A stretch of DNA of 64,000 nt from Conus ventricosus. Taxonomy: Eukaryota > Mollusca > Gastropoda > Neogastropoda > Conidae. This document shows, piece after piece, positions 47,900 to 57,948 of the stretch. The stretch is taken from the NCBI GenBank assembly GCA_018398815.1, contig CM031614.1, forward strand, positions 47,963,681-48,027,680. Direction: 5' to 3'. Under the pieces are notes generated by a model. It ran no database searches, was not told where the DNA came from, and saw only the letters and a program-made list of their open reading frames with translations. A program made the position numbers and the translations under genes. Numbering within the stretch: the stretch's first letter is position 1; each line of letters starts with the position of its first letter.

Positions 47900-48151
47900 A
47901 AGACTAGAACTTGAAAATTTGAAATGATTTCTTTTGATAATTTTATAAAAAAAGAAAAGAAAAGAAAAGAAAAGGCGCATTCATGAAATCAATTGAAAGA
48001 CTCTGGTGCGAGACCCAGAACCAAAGTAGTGCTATTGTACAAACTTACATGCAGTATTATTTTCATAAATACTCAGTGCTCATTCTAGTCATTCTGGATA
48101 TGTCTTATCACACGTTTGAGAACTTTAAATTGTTCTTCTGGAAAAGGGAGA

Positions 48152-48310
48152 TGTAGTGTAAAGTTAAAACTAGTTTCACTTTCACTTTCAACCGGATACA
48201 GCTTATGTATGACGCGCTTTTGTGTGACGCGCTTTTCGGTTTGACGTCAGAAACTGAAAGTAGATGGATGCTGTTTTTTTTGGCTGCCTTGTTTTTGTTA
48301 TTACTTCACA
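48152..48310 (+). repeat. Gypsy 3' LTR
   Basis: Near-identical partner of the 5' LTR. Preceded by the polypurine tract and followed by the CTATG duplication. Confidence 0.92.
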
Positions 48311-48315
48311 CTATG

Positions 48316-48794
48316 CAGCAGGGAATTAAAATAGTTTATTGCTGAGATAACAAAAATTAGTGAAGAGAAAGATTTCGATCTATAGAGTATCACTAAGCCT
48401 GCGAACATGGGGTCACAATGAGACGGGGACACAATGAGACGGGGTCACAATGAGACGTGGTCCACAATGAGACGGCATTTTGGGGGCACAATGAGACGGG
48501 GGCACATTGACATGACCCCGTTGAAAAGACATGGTATACGTAGTGTAAGATACCTCTCTCTGAGCTATTTTTGTTCAAGATTTATTTTCCGATCCTCTTT
48601 CTACTGCTAAGGATACTTTTCTTGCTCAGAAAAGAGCACGTTCTCATAGTGTGTGCGCGTGCACGTGCATGCACGCCCACGCGTTCACACACACACACAC
48701 AACACACACGTACGTACGACACACACAGATTCCTGCGCCAACATGGCGGATTAGTCAGAGGACATTACAGCAGAGGAAAGAAAATCGCTCAACT
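48316..48794. repeat. Flank with inverted GTCTCATTGTGCCCCC-type array
   Basis: 48,408-48,512 has about six copies of the reverse unit (GGGGTCACAATGAGACGG and variants), opposite in orientation to the arrays at 39.1 and 43.3 kb. A CA/CG alternating stretch follows at about 48,655-48,725. Confidence 0.8.
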
Positions 48795-50170
48795 ATGGCA
48801 AAATCGAAAAACCCCATCGACACGGAGGAAGCCCAAAAGCTGCCTAAATCGACGAACGTCGAAACAATAGACACAGAAAGTTGCCGGCGGTGAACAAAAT
48901 CCAGTTTTGGAGAACATCCGTCAGTCAGATGGAGAAACGGCTGAAAGTCTCGAAAATTCACCCGGTGACCACCAACTACCTGACATTTCAGAATACGCTG
49001 AACGAACCTGCTTCTGTGAAAAAGCCCTCTCTGAGATCAAGGGGCTAAAGGACGTCATTGAAGTATGAGTGAAAAATCTCCAGTTTAGAGAGAGCTTGCG
49101 GAAGACACGCACTATATCAGCGCTTGCGAGAGGAGACCACCATCGAGGCACGGCAAGGAGAGACTGAGAGGCGCAAACCACTTACCATCTGTTCTACCAC
49201 CCAGACCAGCTCCCTCCAAGGCAACAGTGAGTGTGACACTCGATCACCTTCACTAGGCCTAAACGTACCCATCATACGCCGCATGCTTGAAATTCCCTTC
49301 AAAAAAGACAAAAACATCGCCAGCAAGGTCAGGCCAGAATTGTGACGTCGAACATATAAGGAATGACGCTGATTCTTTTACACACGAACACAAATCCAAG
49401 CCTGTCATGTCGTCAAAACATAATGAAAAGAGGGATGACGTCAACCAGTCTGGTCTGCCTAAGGTTATTCTATTCCATGATTCCACGATGGAGAAGATAA
49501 ACCCACGTCGTTTGGGGTACGCGTACGGTGTACATCTGGTTTCAAAACCATCCTACCGATTGGAGGCCTGTGCAAAAAACCTAGGCGACACCAAGACGGT
49601 GAAGACTTCTGACTGCTTGGTGTTTCACTGTGGGTCAACGATTTAAAAGGAAAAGACCCTAAGACAGTCGTGTCAGAGATGTCCGCACTTGTAAAACAAG
49701 CAAAAGCAAATCATCCAAACACCAAGATTGTTGTTAGTAGAGTGGCCCCAGTGAAGGATCGACATCTGCAAAGCAAGCGGGAGATGTTTAAACGCCTTAC
49801 TGCTTGCAGAGCTGCCCATGCACAACATGTCCCTTCTGACCCATGAGAACTTGGACACACGAACAACAGGCTGATGAAGGACTCCATCCACCCGTCAGAC
49901 AGGGGCACCAGCATCCTCGCTGGCAACTTGGAGCGTCACGTCCACCGCATCTTTTGGGAACGGCCCCACAGGAGGCGCCCCAATACCTGCCGGTGGACAT
50001 GGTTTCAGTGGTCATCGGGGACCATCCAGCAATGGCTACAGGCCTGCGCGCATCCCAGAGTGCCTTTCCCCTGGTGCTCGCGACAACTTGGGTCCCCGTC
50101 TTTCAACCTTACTGACTTTGCCCAACGTCTGTTTATAACGTTTTATTCTACCACTTATTATGAAACATGT
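48795..50170 (+). pseudogene. Non-LTR ORF1-like gene with SGNH-esterase-like domain, broken
   Basis: The N-terminal part MAKSKNPIDTEEAQKLPKS is charged, with several stops and frame changes. The C-terminal part has the features of an SGNH hydrolase-like fold: VILFHDSTMEKINPRRLG, then YRLEACAKNLG, LVFHCG followed (next frame) by a G-V-N-D motif, and DSIHPSDRGTSILAGNLE with the D-x-I-H block. Esterase-like ORF1 proteins are known in several LINE clades. It lies directly upstream of an I-type ORF2, separated only by the foldback insertion. Confidence 0.6.
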
Positions 50171-50251
50171 TGACAATTATATTACTTAAATAAATGTTAG
50201 CGAACCGCCCAGAGAACGTGGACAAACGAGTCACAAGACAAAACACAACGC

Positions 50252-50277
50252 GTTTCGACCTCTTAGGTCTTCGTCAG
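50252..50277 (-). ncRNA. Hammerhead-like core, left arm (intact boxes)
   Basis: Minus strand: CTGACGA, A, GACCT-AAG-AGGTC stem-loop, GAAAC. The boxes fit hammerhead C3-A9 and G12-A14 with one extra A before stem II. Flanking TCAC upstream and GTGA downstream could form helix I. Helix III would be very short. Confidence 0.42.
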
Positions 50278-50356
50278 GTGATATTATAAACGAATAAAAC
50301 AACGAAAATTCACTTAGCTAAGTGAATTTTCGTTATTTTATTCGTTTATATATCAC

Positions 50357-50382
50357 CTGACAAAGACCTAAGAGGTCGAAAC
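50357..50382 (+). ncRNA. Hammerhead-like core, right arm (mutated)
   Basis: CTGACAA, A, GACCT-AAG-AGGTC, GAAAC. It is the same as the left-arm core, except that the position equivalent to catalytic G8 is A. Loss of G8 would be expected to abolish cleavage. Confidence 0.4.
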
Positions 50383-50509
50383 GCGTTGTGTTTTGTCTTG
50401 TGACTCGTTTGTCCACGTTCTCTGGGCGGTTCGCTAACATTTATTTAAGATTTGTTTAGTTCTCGCCTGCAGTCGTCTCGCTTTGCAACTATGATCTAAT
50501 TATATTACT

Positions 50510-53500
50510 GTTCTACAATGGAACTGTAGATCCATCGTTAAAAATCTACTTCATTTTGAGAACTACATTTATTCCAACAACTTTTGTATTTTGGCTTTGC
50601 AGTCTCTATATGTAGAACAAAGCAAATTACCTCAATTCAAGGGATTCTACTACCCTCCTCTATATAACTGTAGTACATCAACGAAAAGAGTTCAGACTGC
50701 AATATATGTTAGATCAGATCTTAATTATGATCTTTGAAGTTAGACTCAATTCAACAGCTAAAGATAAAGAGAGTTTTTTTTATTACGGGTTATCATTAAA
50801 ACTGAGCAATGATTATAGTATAAATATACTTTCTGTTTATATCCAAAAGGCCCAAACACATAATTCAGACTGGATTAAGACACCTTCCTTCTTCAGAAAA
50901 AAATTGTATCATATTGGGAGATTTTAATGCACATTCTCCGTTTTGGGAACCAGATTGCTCTATCAACATGCAATCGCTTTGTTGAAAATATTGTGGATTC
51001 CAAATTAGTTTTATTGAATGATGGAAGTATAACAAGAGTTCCTGATGTTTCAAATCATAGGCCAACCTCTATTGACTTAACGTTAGTATCTCCTGATATA
51101 TCATTGAATGCTAGTTGGATAACAGAGGAAGACACATCAGGAAGTGATCATTTCCTTATTGTTCTTACACTAAATGAAAAGATTCAAGATGAAGAAGAAG
51201 TTGAAGATATGATTCCTAAGTTTTTATACAATAGTGCTGACTGGAACCTCTATGAGTCAACTCTATTGTCAATAGATCATAATTCCATGGAACATGAAGA
51301 CACTGATATATTTTATGAGAACTTCAGAAAGCTGTTTTATTACGCTGCTGAAAATCAATGCCCAAGCGTAAAATGCTATAATGTAAGAGTACAGAGGAAA
51401 TGGATGGTGGAATGAAGAATGCGCAGAAGCAGTGAGCAGTAAAAAGAAAACTTATAAAACATGGCTAAAGGACAGAATTGAAGAAATTTTATTGCAATGA
51501 AACGTGCAAAAAGTCACAGTAACGGAGTTGTGGCCAAAGCAAAACGTATCTATTTCACTACGTTTTGCCATTCAAAATATCTACATCAAAGGCATGCACA
51601 AGTATGGAAGAAGGTTATAAAGAATTAAAGAACAGATGCCATTTACCATCATATCCCATTAAATTAGATAACAACGCTATCCCCACATCAGCAGAAAAAG
51701 CAGAGTTATTTGTTGAAGTGTTTTCAAAGAATAATTCATCATCAAGTCTTACATCAAATATAAGAAGCTACCGAGAAGAGGAAGAGAAAAAACATATTTA
51801 TTGTGATCCTCCTCCAGATGAAATCATTACTTACTTTTTATAACCTTTGAGGAATTTAATGATTCATTGGAGTGTTTTACTTGCAATACCACTGCTGTTG
51901 GCATCGACGGTATTTCATATCAATTGCTCTGCCATTTGCTTTATCTTGGAAGCAATTACTTCTCTCATTTTACCAAAAATGGTTGGTTAAATGGAACTCT
52001 CCTACTATCTGGAAGAGGACGGTTGTAATACCAGTTCCAAAGCAAGGTAAACGTAGATCCGAAATTAGCAGTTATCGTCCAATAGCTTTAACATCGCAAG
52101 TTGGTAAGATATTGGAAAAAATTGTTGAACGTCGCATTTTTACATTTCTGCGAAAAGAACAATATTATTCCAAACAACCAAGCAGGTTTCAGGAAAGGAA
52201 GTGTACAACTGATCATCTGGTCAAAATTACGAATCAAGTTAAAAACAGTTTTCCAGAAGAAAAGTACACTTGCTACTTTTTTTTATATTAGAAAAGCTTA
52301 TGATAGTGTATGGCATGCTCATCTGCTTTATAAGCTAAAACATATTGGATTAGTGGAGGCAATGTATCATTTGTAAATGCTTCTTGTCTGGGAGATCTAT
52401 TTGTACAAGAATTGGCACATGCTATTCGTCATTCAAGGATATTGATATTGGAATTCCTCAAGGATCTATCATTGCTCCAATTCTTTTTACTATTCTTATC
52501 CATGATCTCCCAAACGTTCCATCATAACAGTATCCATCTCGTTCAATATGCTGATGACATTGCTATATGGATGAATACAAACGTCAGAAAACAAACAAAT
52601 AAGAGAGTTATTATACATGTTCAAAAACTATTACCAAGTTGAGCTAGATAAGTTAGATTTATACATGAAAGAAAATGGTTAGAACTTTCGGGAGAAAAGA
52701 CACAATAATGCTTTTATTAATGGTGATACTCCAAAGCATCCCTCAGCTTGTTGTAAAAGGCAACACTTTAATATTCAAAAGCTGTAAAATTTTAGGAGTC
52801 TATTTAACCCCTAAGTTAAAGTGGCGATATCATATTGAACACATAATAAGTAAAGCTAGACAAAGATTAAATTTTCTCAAAATAATTAATGCTCAGTCAT
52901 GGGGACAAGATACTCAAACACTTTTACACCTTGCTACCAGTTTAGTTCGATCGAAATTAACTTATGGTCAAGAGGTTTATTTCTCAACTCCACAGACGCT
53001 GCTAAAAAAATTACAAAGCATAGATAGTAAGGCTGTTAAGTTGGCACATGGTGTGCCAGTACACACAAATACGCTCAAAACATACAGAGCAGCTAATCTG
53101 TTAACTCTTGAGGACCAACGGAAGTTGGCCACCGCAAAGTATGTGACTAGATGTCTTTCAGTTTCTAATTCAGGACAAATGACATTTTTCTTGACTCAAG
53201 ACAGGATTTCCCGAAAAGAGCGCAAAACATTTCATATCTTCAACCTATCAGAAACTATACAGATGATCTTTTTAAGAGTTGTGATATTGATATTACATCA
53301 ATTTCAAGTAGTCCCATAATACCCATTATCCTCAATGGGAGCATATTTCTGCTAGATTTGATACAGATAATACAACTCTAAAAAAAGAGGGATAACATCA
53401 ATCTTATATCCGTTGAAGCAAAAGACCATCTAGAAAATAAGTATCCGAATCATTAAAGATTTTTACAGATGGTTCAGCTTTGGAATCTTACACAGGGGCT

Positions 53501-54210
53501 GGATTTGCTATTCTGCTTTCAAGATAAGAAGTCATTTTGTCTAGGAAAAGGTTTTTTCTGTATTTACTGCAGAACTATATGCAATTCTTATAGCCTTATC
53601 CTTCATAGTTGATATTGATACTGCGATTTACAGCATTTTACTTTGTGTTGACTCAAAATCTGTTCTTTACAGTCTGCCAAAACTGGAATGCAAAAGTTCG
53701 AAAAGACTTGATGTTTGACGTAAAATACTTACTACATTCAATTATATGTAAAGGTATTAATGTAGAATTTTGTTGGATTCCATCTCACTGTGGTATTTGG
53801 GGGAATGAAATGGCTGATAGATCAGCGAAAGAAGGAGCTATTAGAAAACATCCTGACAGTACACTAAAATTAGAAAAACATGAAATAAATTCGATGTTAG
53901 AAAGTCGTAAATGACAGAAAAGCTTCCTTCAAAGTCAAAATATTACCGTGTTCGAGATCCTCGTCTAGTCTCATTTACAAAATTCGATTTAAATTCATGG
54001 AAGACTAAATTTTCAAAAAATGTAGAATGTGTTTGTGGTCATCCAATATCAATTGAACATATTCTTTTTGTTGCCCATTGCTATCCCTGTTATACAAATA
54101 TCTGGGATAGACGTAGCAAAAATGGATCTTTAAATGATATAATCTGCAGCGAAGAAATGATACAATTGCATCCGTTTTATCCAGAAACTATACTTGCAAA
54201 TTTATTGTAA
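50510..54210 (+). pseudogene. I-type non-LTR ORF2: endonuclease, RT, RNase H, zinc finger; decayed
   Basis: Starts with an LQWNCRSI-type endonuclease N-terminus at about 50,515. A GDFNAHSPFWEPD motif lies at about 50,915 and SGSDHFLIVLT at about 51,140. RT follows with SSYRPIALTSQVGKILEK (about 52,065) and motif A with Tyr in place of the catalytic Asp (FFYIRKAYDSVWH). Motif C is QYADDIAIW (about 52,550). RNase H has CVDSKSVL and FCWIPSHCGIWGNEMADRSA (53,770-53,830). The C-terminal zinc-finger-like CVCGHPISIEHILFVAHC ends at TAA 54,208-54,210. RNase H after RT points to the I/Nimb group. Many frameshifts. Confidence 0.82.
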
Positions 54211-54280
54211 AAATTAAATCATTTATAGTTATTGTATGAATGTTTATACGTAGCCTTTCACAATGAGTGCATATTCACAC

Positions 54281-54339
<59 letters not shown>

Positions 54340-54662
54340 ACTCTACACACACACGCACACACATGCATACGCACAGTACACAAACACACGCACAACACAC
54401 AACACACACACACACACACACTCACACAACACACACACACACACACACACACGCGCGCGCGGGGCGCGCGCGCGCAAACACAGACACAAACTCTTACGCA
54501 GCCCGTTTTAATTTTTTTTTTTTTTTGATTGGTTTATTTCTAGTCTAATATCACCATTGTTGTGAACAAACGTTAAATTAAATCAATCAAATCAAATCAA
54601 ATCAAAACGACACACACAGAGATATACACACACACACACGCACAAACACACACACACAAACA

Positions 54663-54713
<51 letters not shown>

Positions 54714-54725
54714 AACACACACACA

Positions 54726-54771
<46 letters not shown>

Positions 54772-54847
54772 CACCACACACACAGAGTCAGTCAATCTAA
54801 ACAAGCCAGTCAGGACAACGCGTGTTGTTGACACACATCAGACCTAC
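54211..54847. repeat. CA microsatellites
   Basis: (CA)n at about 54,278-54,475 with a CG-rich patch (GCGCGCGCGGGGCGCGCGCG) and again at 54,607-54,785 with CGCACAAACA variants. Open frames across them are artefacts. Confidence 0.9.
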
Positions 54848-54997
54848 CGCAGGGTGCAGTTGAAGCCCAAGACATTCGGGTCTGGAATCTGGTCACAGAA
54901 AGTTTTGAGGGACACCTGGGGCACCCACACAACATTACCTGACGGGAAGCCCACCGCCAGGTAATGCCCCAACACGCTCTTTAAACCAGGCGAGTCC
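54848..54997 (-). CDS. Candidate exon, possibly Cys-loop receptor ligand-binding domain
   Basis: Minus strand: acceptor TGTGTGTGCAG (end of a CA tract), 150 bp open, donor GCG|GTAGGT. Encodes SVLGHYLAVGFPSG, then NVVWVPQVSLKTFCDQIPD and VLGFNCTL. The V-W-V-P-x-V-S-L strand followed by a variable segment and F-N-x-T-L resembles the middle of the nicotinic receptor extracellular domain. It lies on the same strand and 5' of the FGSWTY exon at 37.3 kb, so both could belong to one gene with transposon-filled introns. Family assignment is tentative; exon status is better supported. Confidence 0.45.
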
Positions 54998-55041
<44 letters not shown>

Positions 55042-55518
55042 CTGGACATCAGGTCTTTAATTTGAAAGCCCAGGTGATAGAGAAGGGCTTTGATAAAGAG
55101 TTGGAAAAAAAATGACAAAAAACGGCGAAGTCACGTTGTCTGTAACCTAGCCGATCGACCGTAGTGGCCATATTAAGACCGTCTGTCATCAAAGAGTCCA
55201 ACGCACCAAGATTAGGCCCAAAATCAGTTTCCATGATACCAAACATCGAATCAATAGCTACTGAGATGAGTAGCCTAGGTTATTAACCACCAAAGACAGA
55301 TACGTATATTACTAAACTCCAAAGACATCAAACACGGAACACATAACAATTGAGAGAACTATACCCGGAGACAAAACATTGAATACGCAATCTTTCGGGA
55401 AACTATGATATCACTATGACTCCTTAGACGTCAAATATTGAACACACTATCTCCGAGACAGTTAGCTGTAATGATCTCTAAACCGATGACACGTCAAATA
55501 TGGCACACACAATCTCCG
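54998..55518. other. CA tract, unique stretch, then start of satellite
   Basis: (CA)n at 55,000-55,039. From about 55,240 a diverged satellite begins (units with CATCAAACAC-GGAACACA and AAACATTGAATACGCAATC) that continues at 62,423 beyond the LTR element. Confidence 0.55.
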
Positions 55519-56948
55519 TGTCACGGTCAAAAATAAACACAACCAAATTCGTGGTCAATCGCCACCAGCCCAGTTGGACATAAGCTCTAACTCAAATATT
55601 CTGGGCATCAGGCAGACGGCCCATGTGTCGGATCCAGCCAATTAAGCATAGGGGAGAGGCCCCACGGAGACGGTCTGTCCAGCCAGACGGACTAAGTAGC
55701 TGACGACGCCTCGATGTCTGGTCAAACGAGTCTCGACGCCCGGATCAGACTCATCCGGCCAATTTGAGCACACCGAGGGGCTAATCCTAAACTTCCACGG
55801 AGACAGCATCGGCCACATAGACAGTCGGAGTGGCTGACCAAAGTCTCAACAGGTCTGGGCCAGACTGATCTAGCCAATTTACGACGTCGCCGGAAAGGGA
55901 GAGGGAGAAGGGAGTGTGTGGTGGGGGTGAAATCAAGCTAATCAATTAAATGACCAATTGACCACCACAGAGAGTAAGGCGTGTAGGCGTGACTGTCATG
56001 ATTTGAATATCCAATGGAATTAGAGGGAGATAACTTCGGGTACGAGGTGGTAAAAATACTGACCAATGGTACTGGCCTTGGACACGGAGTTAGGGGGATA
56101 AAGTAATGCGTGAGTGAGAGAACGGGGAGAGAACGAACAGAGAGACAGAGAGAGAGAGAGAGGGTTCTGAGTGTAGGTCTGCTCGAGAGAGAAGCAGAGA
56201 GATGAGGGGAGGAGAGAAGAGAACCAAGTTGAGAGATTAGCACGAGATAGTCTGCAGAGGAAGGACTAAGGAGAGATGTGGAGAGAGAGAGTTGCTAACT
56301 AATGAAGAGAAAAGAAAGAAAAGAAAAGGAAAAGAAAAGCAACCATGTCCATTTAATAGAGCAGACTAGGAGAGAGAGAGAGAGTGCAATGCGTTAATGC
56401 AGGAAGAAAGAAAGGAGAACAGATCGATGTTGATAGTCACTGTTCCATCTAAACCGGGGGTTCGACCTCATACTTGGCCAGCGCCACTTTCATCGGCAGT
56501 CCAACCTGACCAACGCCAGCGGTCTGACCTGACCAGTGCCAGCAGTCCAGCCTGACCGGTGCCAGCAGTCAAACCTGACCAATGCCAGCAGTTGTGTCGT
56601 GTTGTGAAAGTGACAGTGAAAAGAAAAAAAAAGGAAAAGAAAGACAGTGATTCGTGAATAGTTAAGATCACCTGGCCAGGTAAAGTAGAAATCTATTTAT
56701 ACCCGGGTTAGTTAATGATGTTTTAGATAAATGATTTTGTGAAGTTCAGGAAAGAGAGAATGTTTTATTTTGTTTGATTCCATATGCATTGATGTTTCGT
56801 TCTATGATCATGTGTAGTAAAGTTATAGACTTTACTAGTGGTTTGATGTGACGAATGCATGATATATGAATGAGATTGTAAGCAAGCTGTGAGTGTGTGT
56901 TGGGCTGTGCGCTAGTCCTTCCTCCATCGACATCACCCGAGGTTGACA
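55519..56948 (+). repeat. 5' LTR of Gmr1-like element
   Basis: 1,430 bp with an AGAG-rich stretch (about 56,100-56,390) and CTGACC/CCAGC repeats (about 56,490-56,590). Only a handful of differences to the 3' LTR are visible by eye. Confidence 0.92.
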
Positions 56949-57342
56949 ATTTATTGGCGAGCCTGCCAGGATATTCTGGCCCATTTATTATAATTGTTCA
57001 ACTTCTCAGAGAGGAAGCTGGGTGGGATTCAAGTGTTGTAATCCTAAGACAAGGTGTTGTCTTATTGTATGTTCCCAAGATAGTTAAATACTAGGCTTGG
57101 CATTGCTTCCAAGATAGTTAATACTAGGCTTGGCATTTCAGCCCCAGAGTACTTATTTCGTACAGATTGCCTATAATTCGCTCTCATAGTTGGGTCAGGC
57201 GCTGGGCGTCTTATAAAAACTAACTACGTTGTCCCAAGCTAATATTATCATTCATAGGATTGTGCTATTACGTCACTCGTGTCGGTAACCACCAGTTTGG
57301 CTGTCATAGAAATAAAATCTTGTTAAAAAAAAAAGAGATACA

Positions 57343-57948
57343 ATGGCGGAAGAAAAGAACACCCCTATTGAACAACTCGTGAGCGTCGCTCGTGATTTAG
57401 GCTATTCGGGAGAAGAGTTGCGAGCATTCGTTGAAACCCAACAAAAGATGGAAAGAGATGAACGAGCGGAAAGACGCCGTGTCGCAGTAGAAAAGGAAGA
57501 AACAGAAAGAATAAGGATTCAGGAAGCGCAGGAAACAGAAAGATTAAGGATTCAGGTAGAGTTAGAGAGAGTAAAAATACAAAGGGAGACCACGAGGATG
57601 GGAGTTCAGTTTCCAGTGACTCTGTGCGCAGTTACGCCCCCCCGACCAAAGTTGCCGAAGTTCTCTGAAGGAACAGATTCGATTGATGCATACATCAGTC
57701 GTTTCGAAACGTTTGCGACCAGTCAGGGTTGGCCTTCAGAAGAGTGGGCAGTCATTTTGTCAGCGTTATTGACGGGTAAGGCATTACAGATTTTCACGGC
57801 ATTACCGGCAGAACAACAATCTGATTTTGGTGCCGTGAAAGAGTCGTTGATGAAGGGATTTGACCTCACAGAGGAGGGATTCAGAAAGAAATTTCGTTCA
57901 GCTGATTGCAAGCAGGTGAAACGTACACTCAGTTTGGTGCACGTTTAG
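57343..57948 (+). CDS. Gag-like protein of Gmr1-like element (N-terminal part)
   Basis: Starts MAEEKNTPIEQLVSVARD. Residues about 30-85 form a charged coiled coil rich in Glu/Arg (QEAQETERLRIQVELERVK). Next come PKLPKFSEGTDSIDAYI and SRFETFATSQGWPSEEWAV, then LLTGKALQIFTALP and KGFDLTEEGFRKKFRSAD. This capsid C-terminal-like helical region resembles the Gag from which vertebrate SCAN domains arose. The frame breaks at 57,948, just before the expected zinc knuckle. Confidence 0.82.
   Translation: MAEEKNTPIEQLVSVARDLGYSGEELRAFVETQQKMERDERAERRRVAVEKEETERIRIQEAQETERLRIQVELERVKIQRETTRMGVQFPVTLCAVTPPRPKLPKFSEGTDSIDAYISRFETFATSQGWPSEEWAVILSALLTGKALQIFTALPAEQQSDFGAVKESLMKGFDLTEEGFRKKFRSADCKQVKRTLSLVHV

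Larger units (their letters stand above)
43475..48310 (+). mobile_element. Ty3/Gypsy LTR retrotransposon, full length
   Basis: Two LTRs of about 160 bp (43,475-43,634 and 48,152-48,310) begin TGTAGTGTAAAG and end ACTTCACA. They are flanked by a perfect 5-bp target duplication CTATG (43,470-43,474 and 48,311-48,315). A primer-binding site starting TGGTGTCAG abuts the left LTR, and a purine tract GGAAAAGGGAGA abuts the right one. Gag and pol are in a single order gag-PR-RT-RH-INT. Short LTRs and a fused gag-pol suggest a Mag/SURL-like lineage, which is inference. Confidence 0.93.
50187..50497. mobile_element. 311-bp foldback element with hammerhead-like cores
   Basis: Flanked by a perfect 12-bp direct repeat AATTATATTACT (50,175-50,186 and 50,498-50,509). 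Arms of about 130 bp are inverted around the palindromic centre CACTTAG|CTAAGTG (50,317/50,318). A 48-bp single-copy tail (about 50,450-50,497, CTCGCCTGCAGTCGTCTCGC) makes one end longer. A relative lies at 63,145-63,333. Inverted arms, one extended end and a 12-bp duplication mirror the Penelope-like block at 24.15-27.71 kb. Confidence 0.8.

Noticed and set aside
54278..54785. CA/GT open frames on both strands
   Set aside because: Pure microsatellite translation.
56468..56671. Minus-strand frame in the LTR with repeated SGLTAGTGQA-type units
   Set aside because: Lies in LTR repeats (CTGACC/CCAGC) and its copy in the other LTR is disrupted; no domain.
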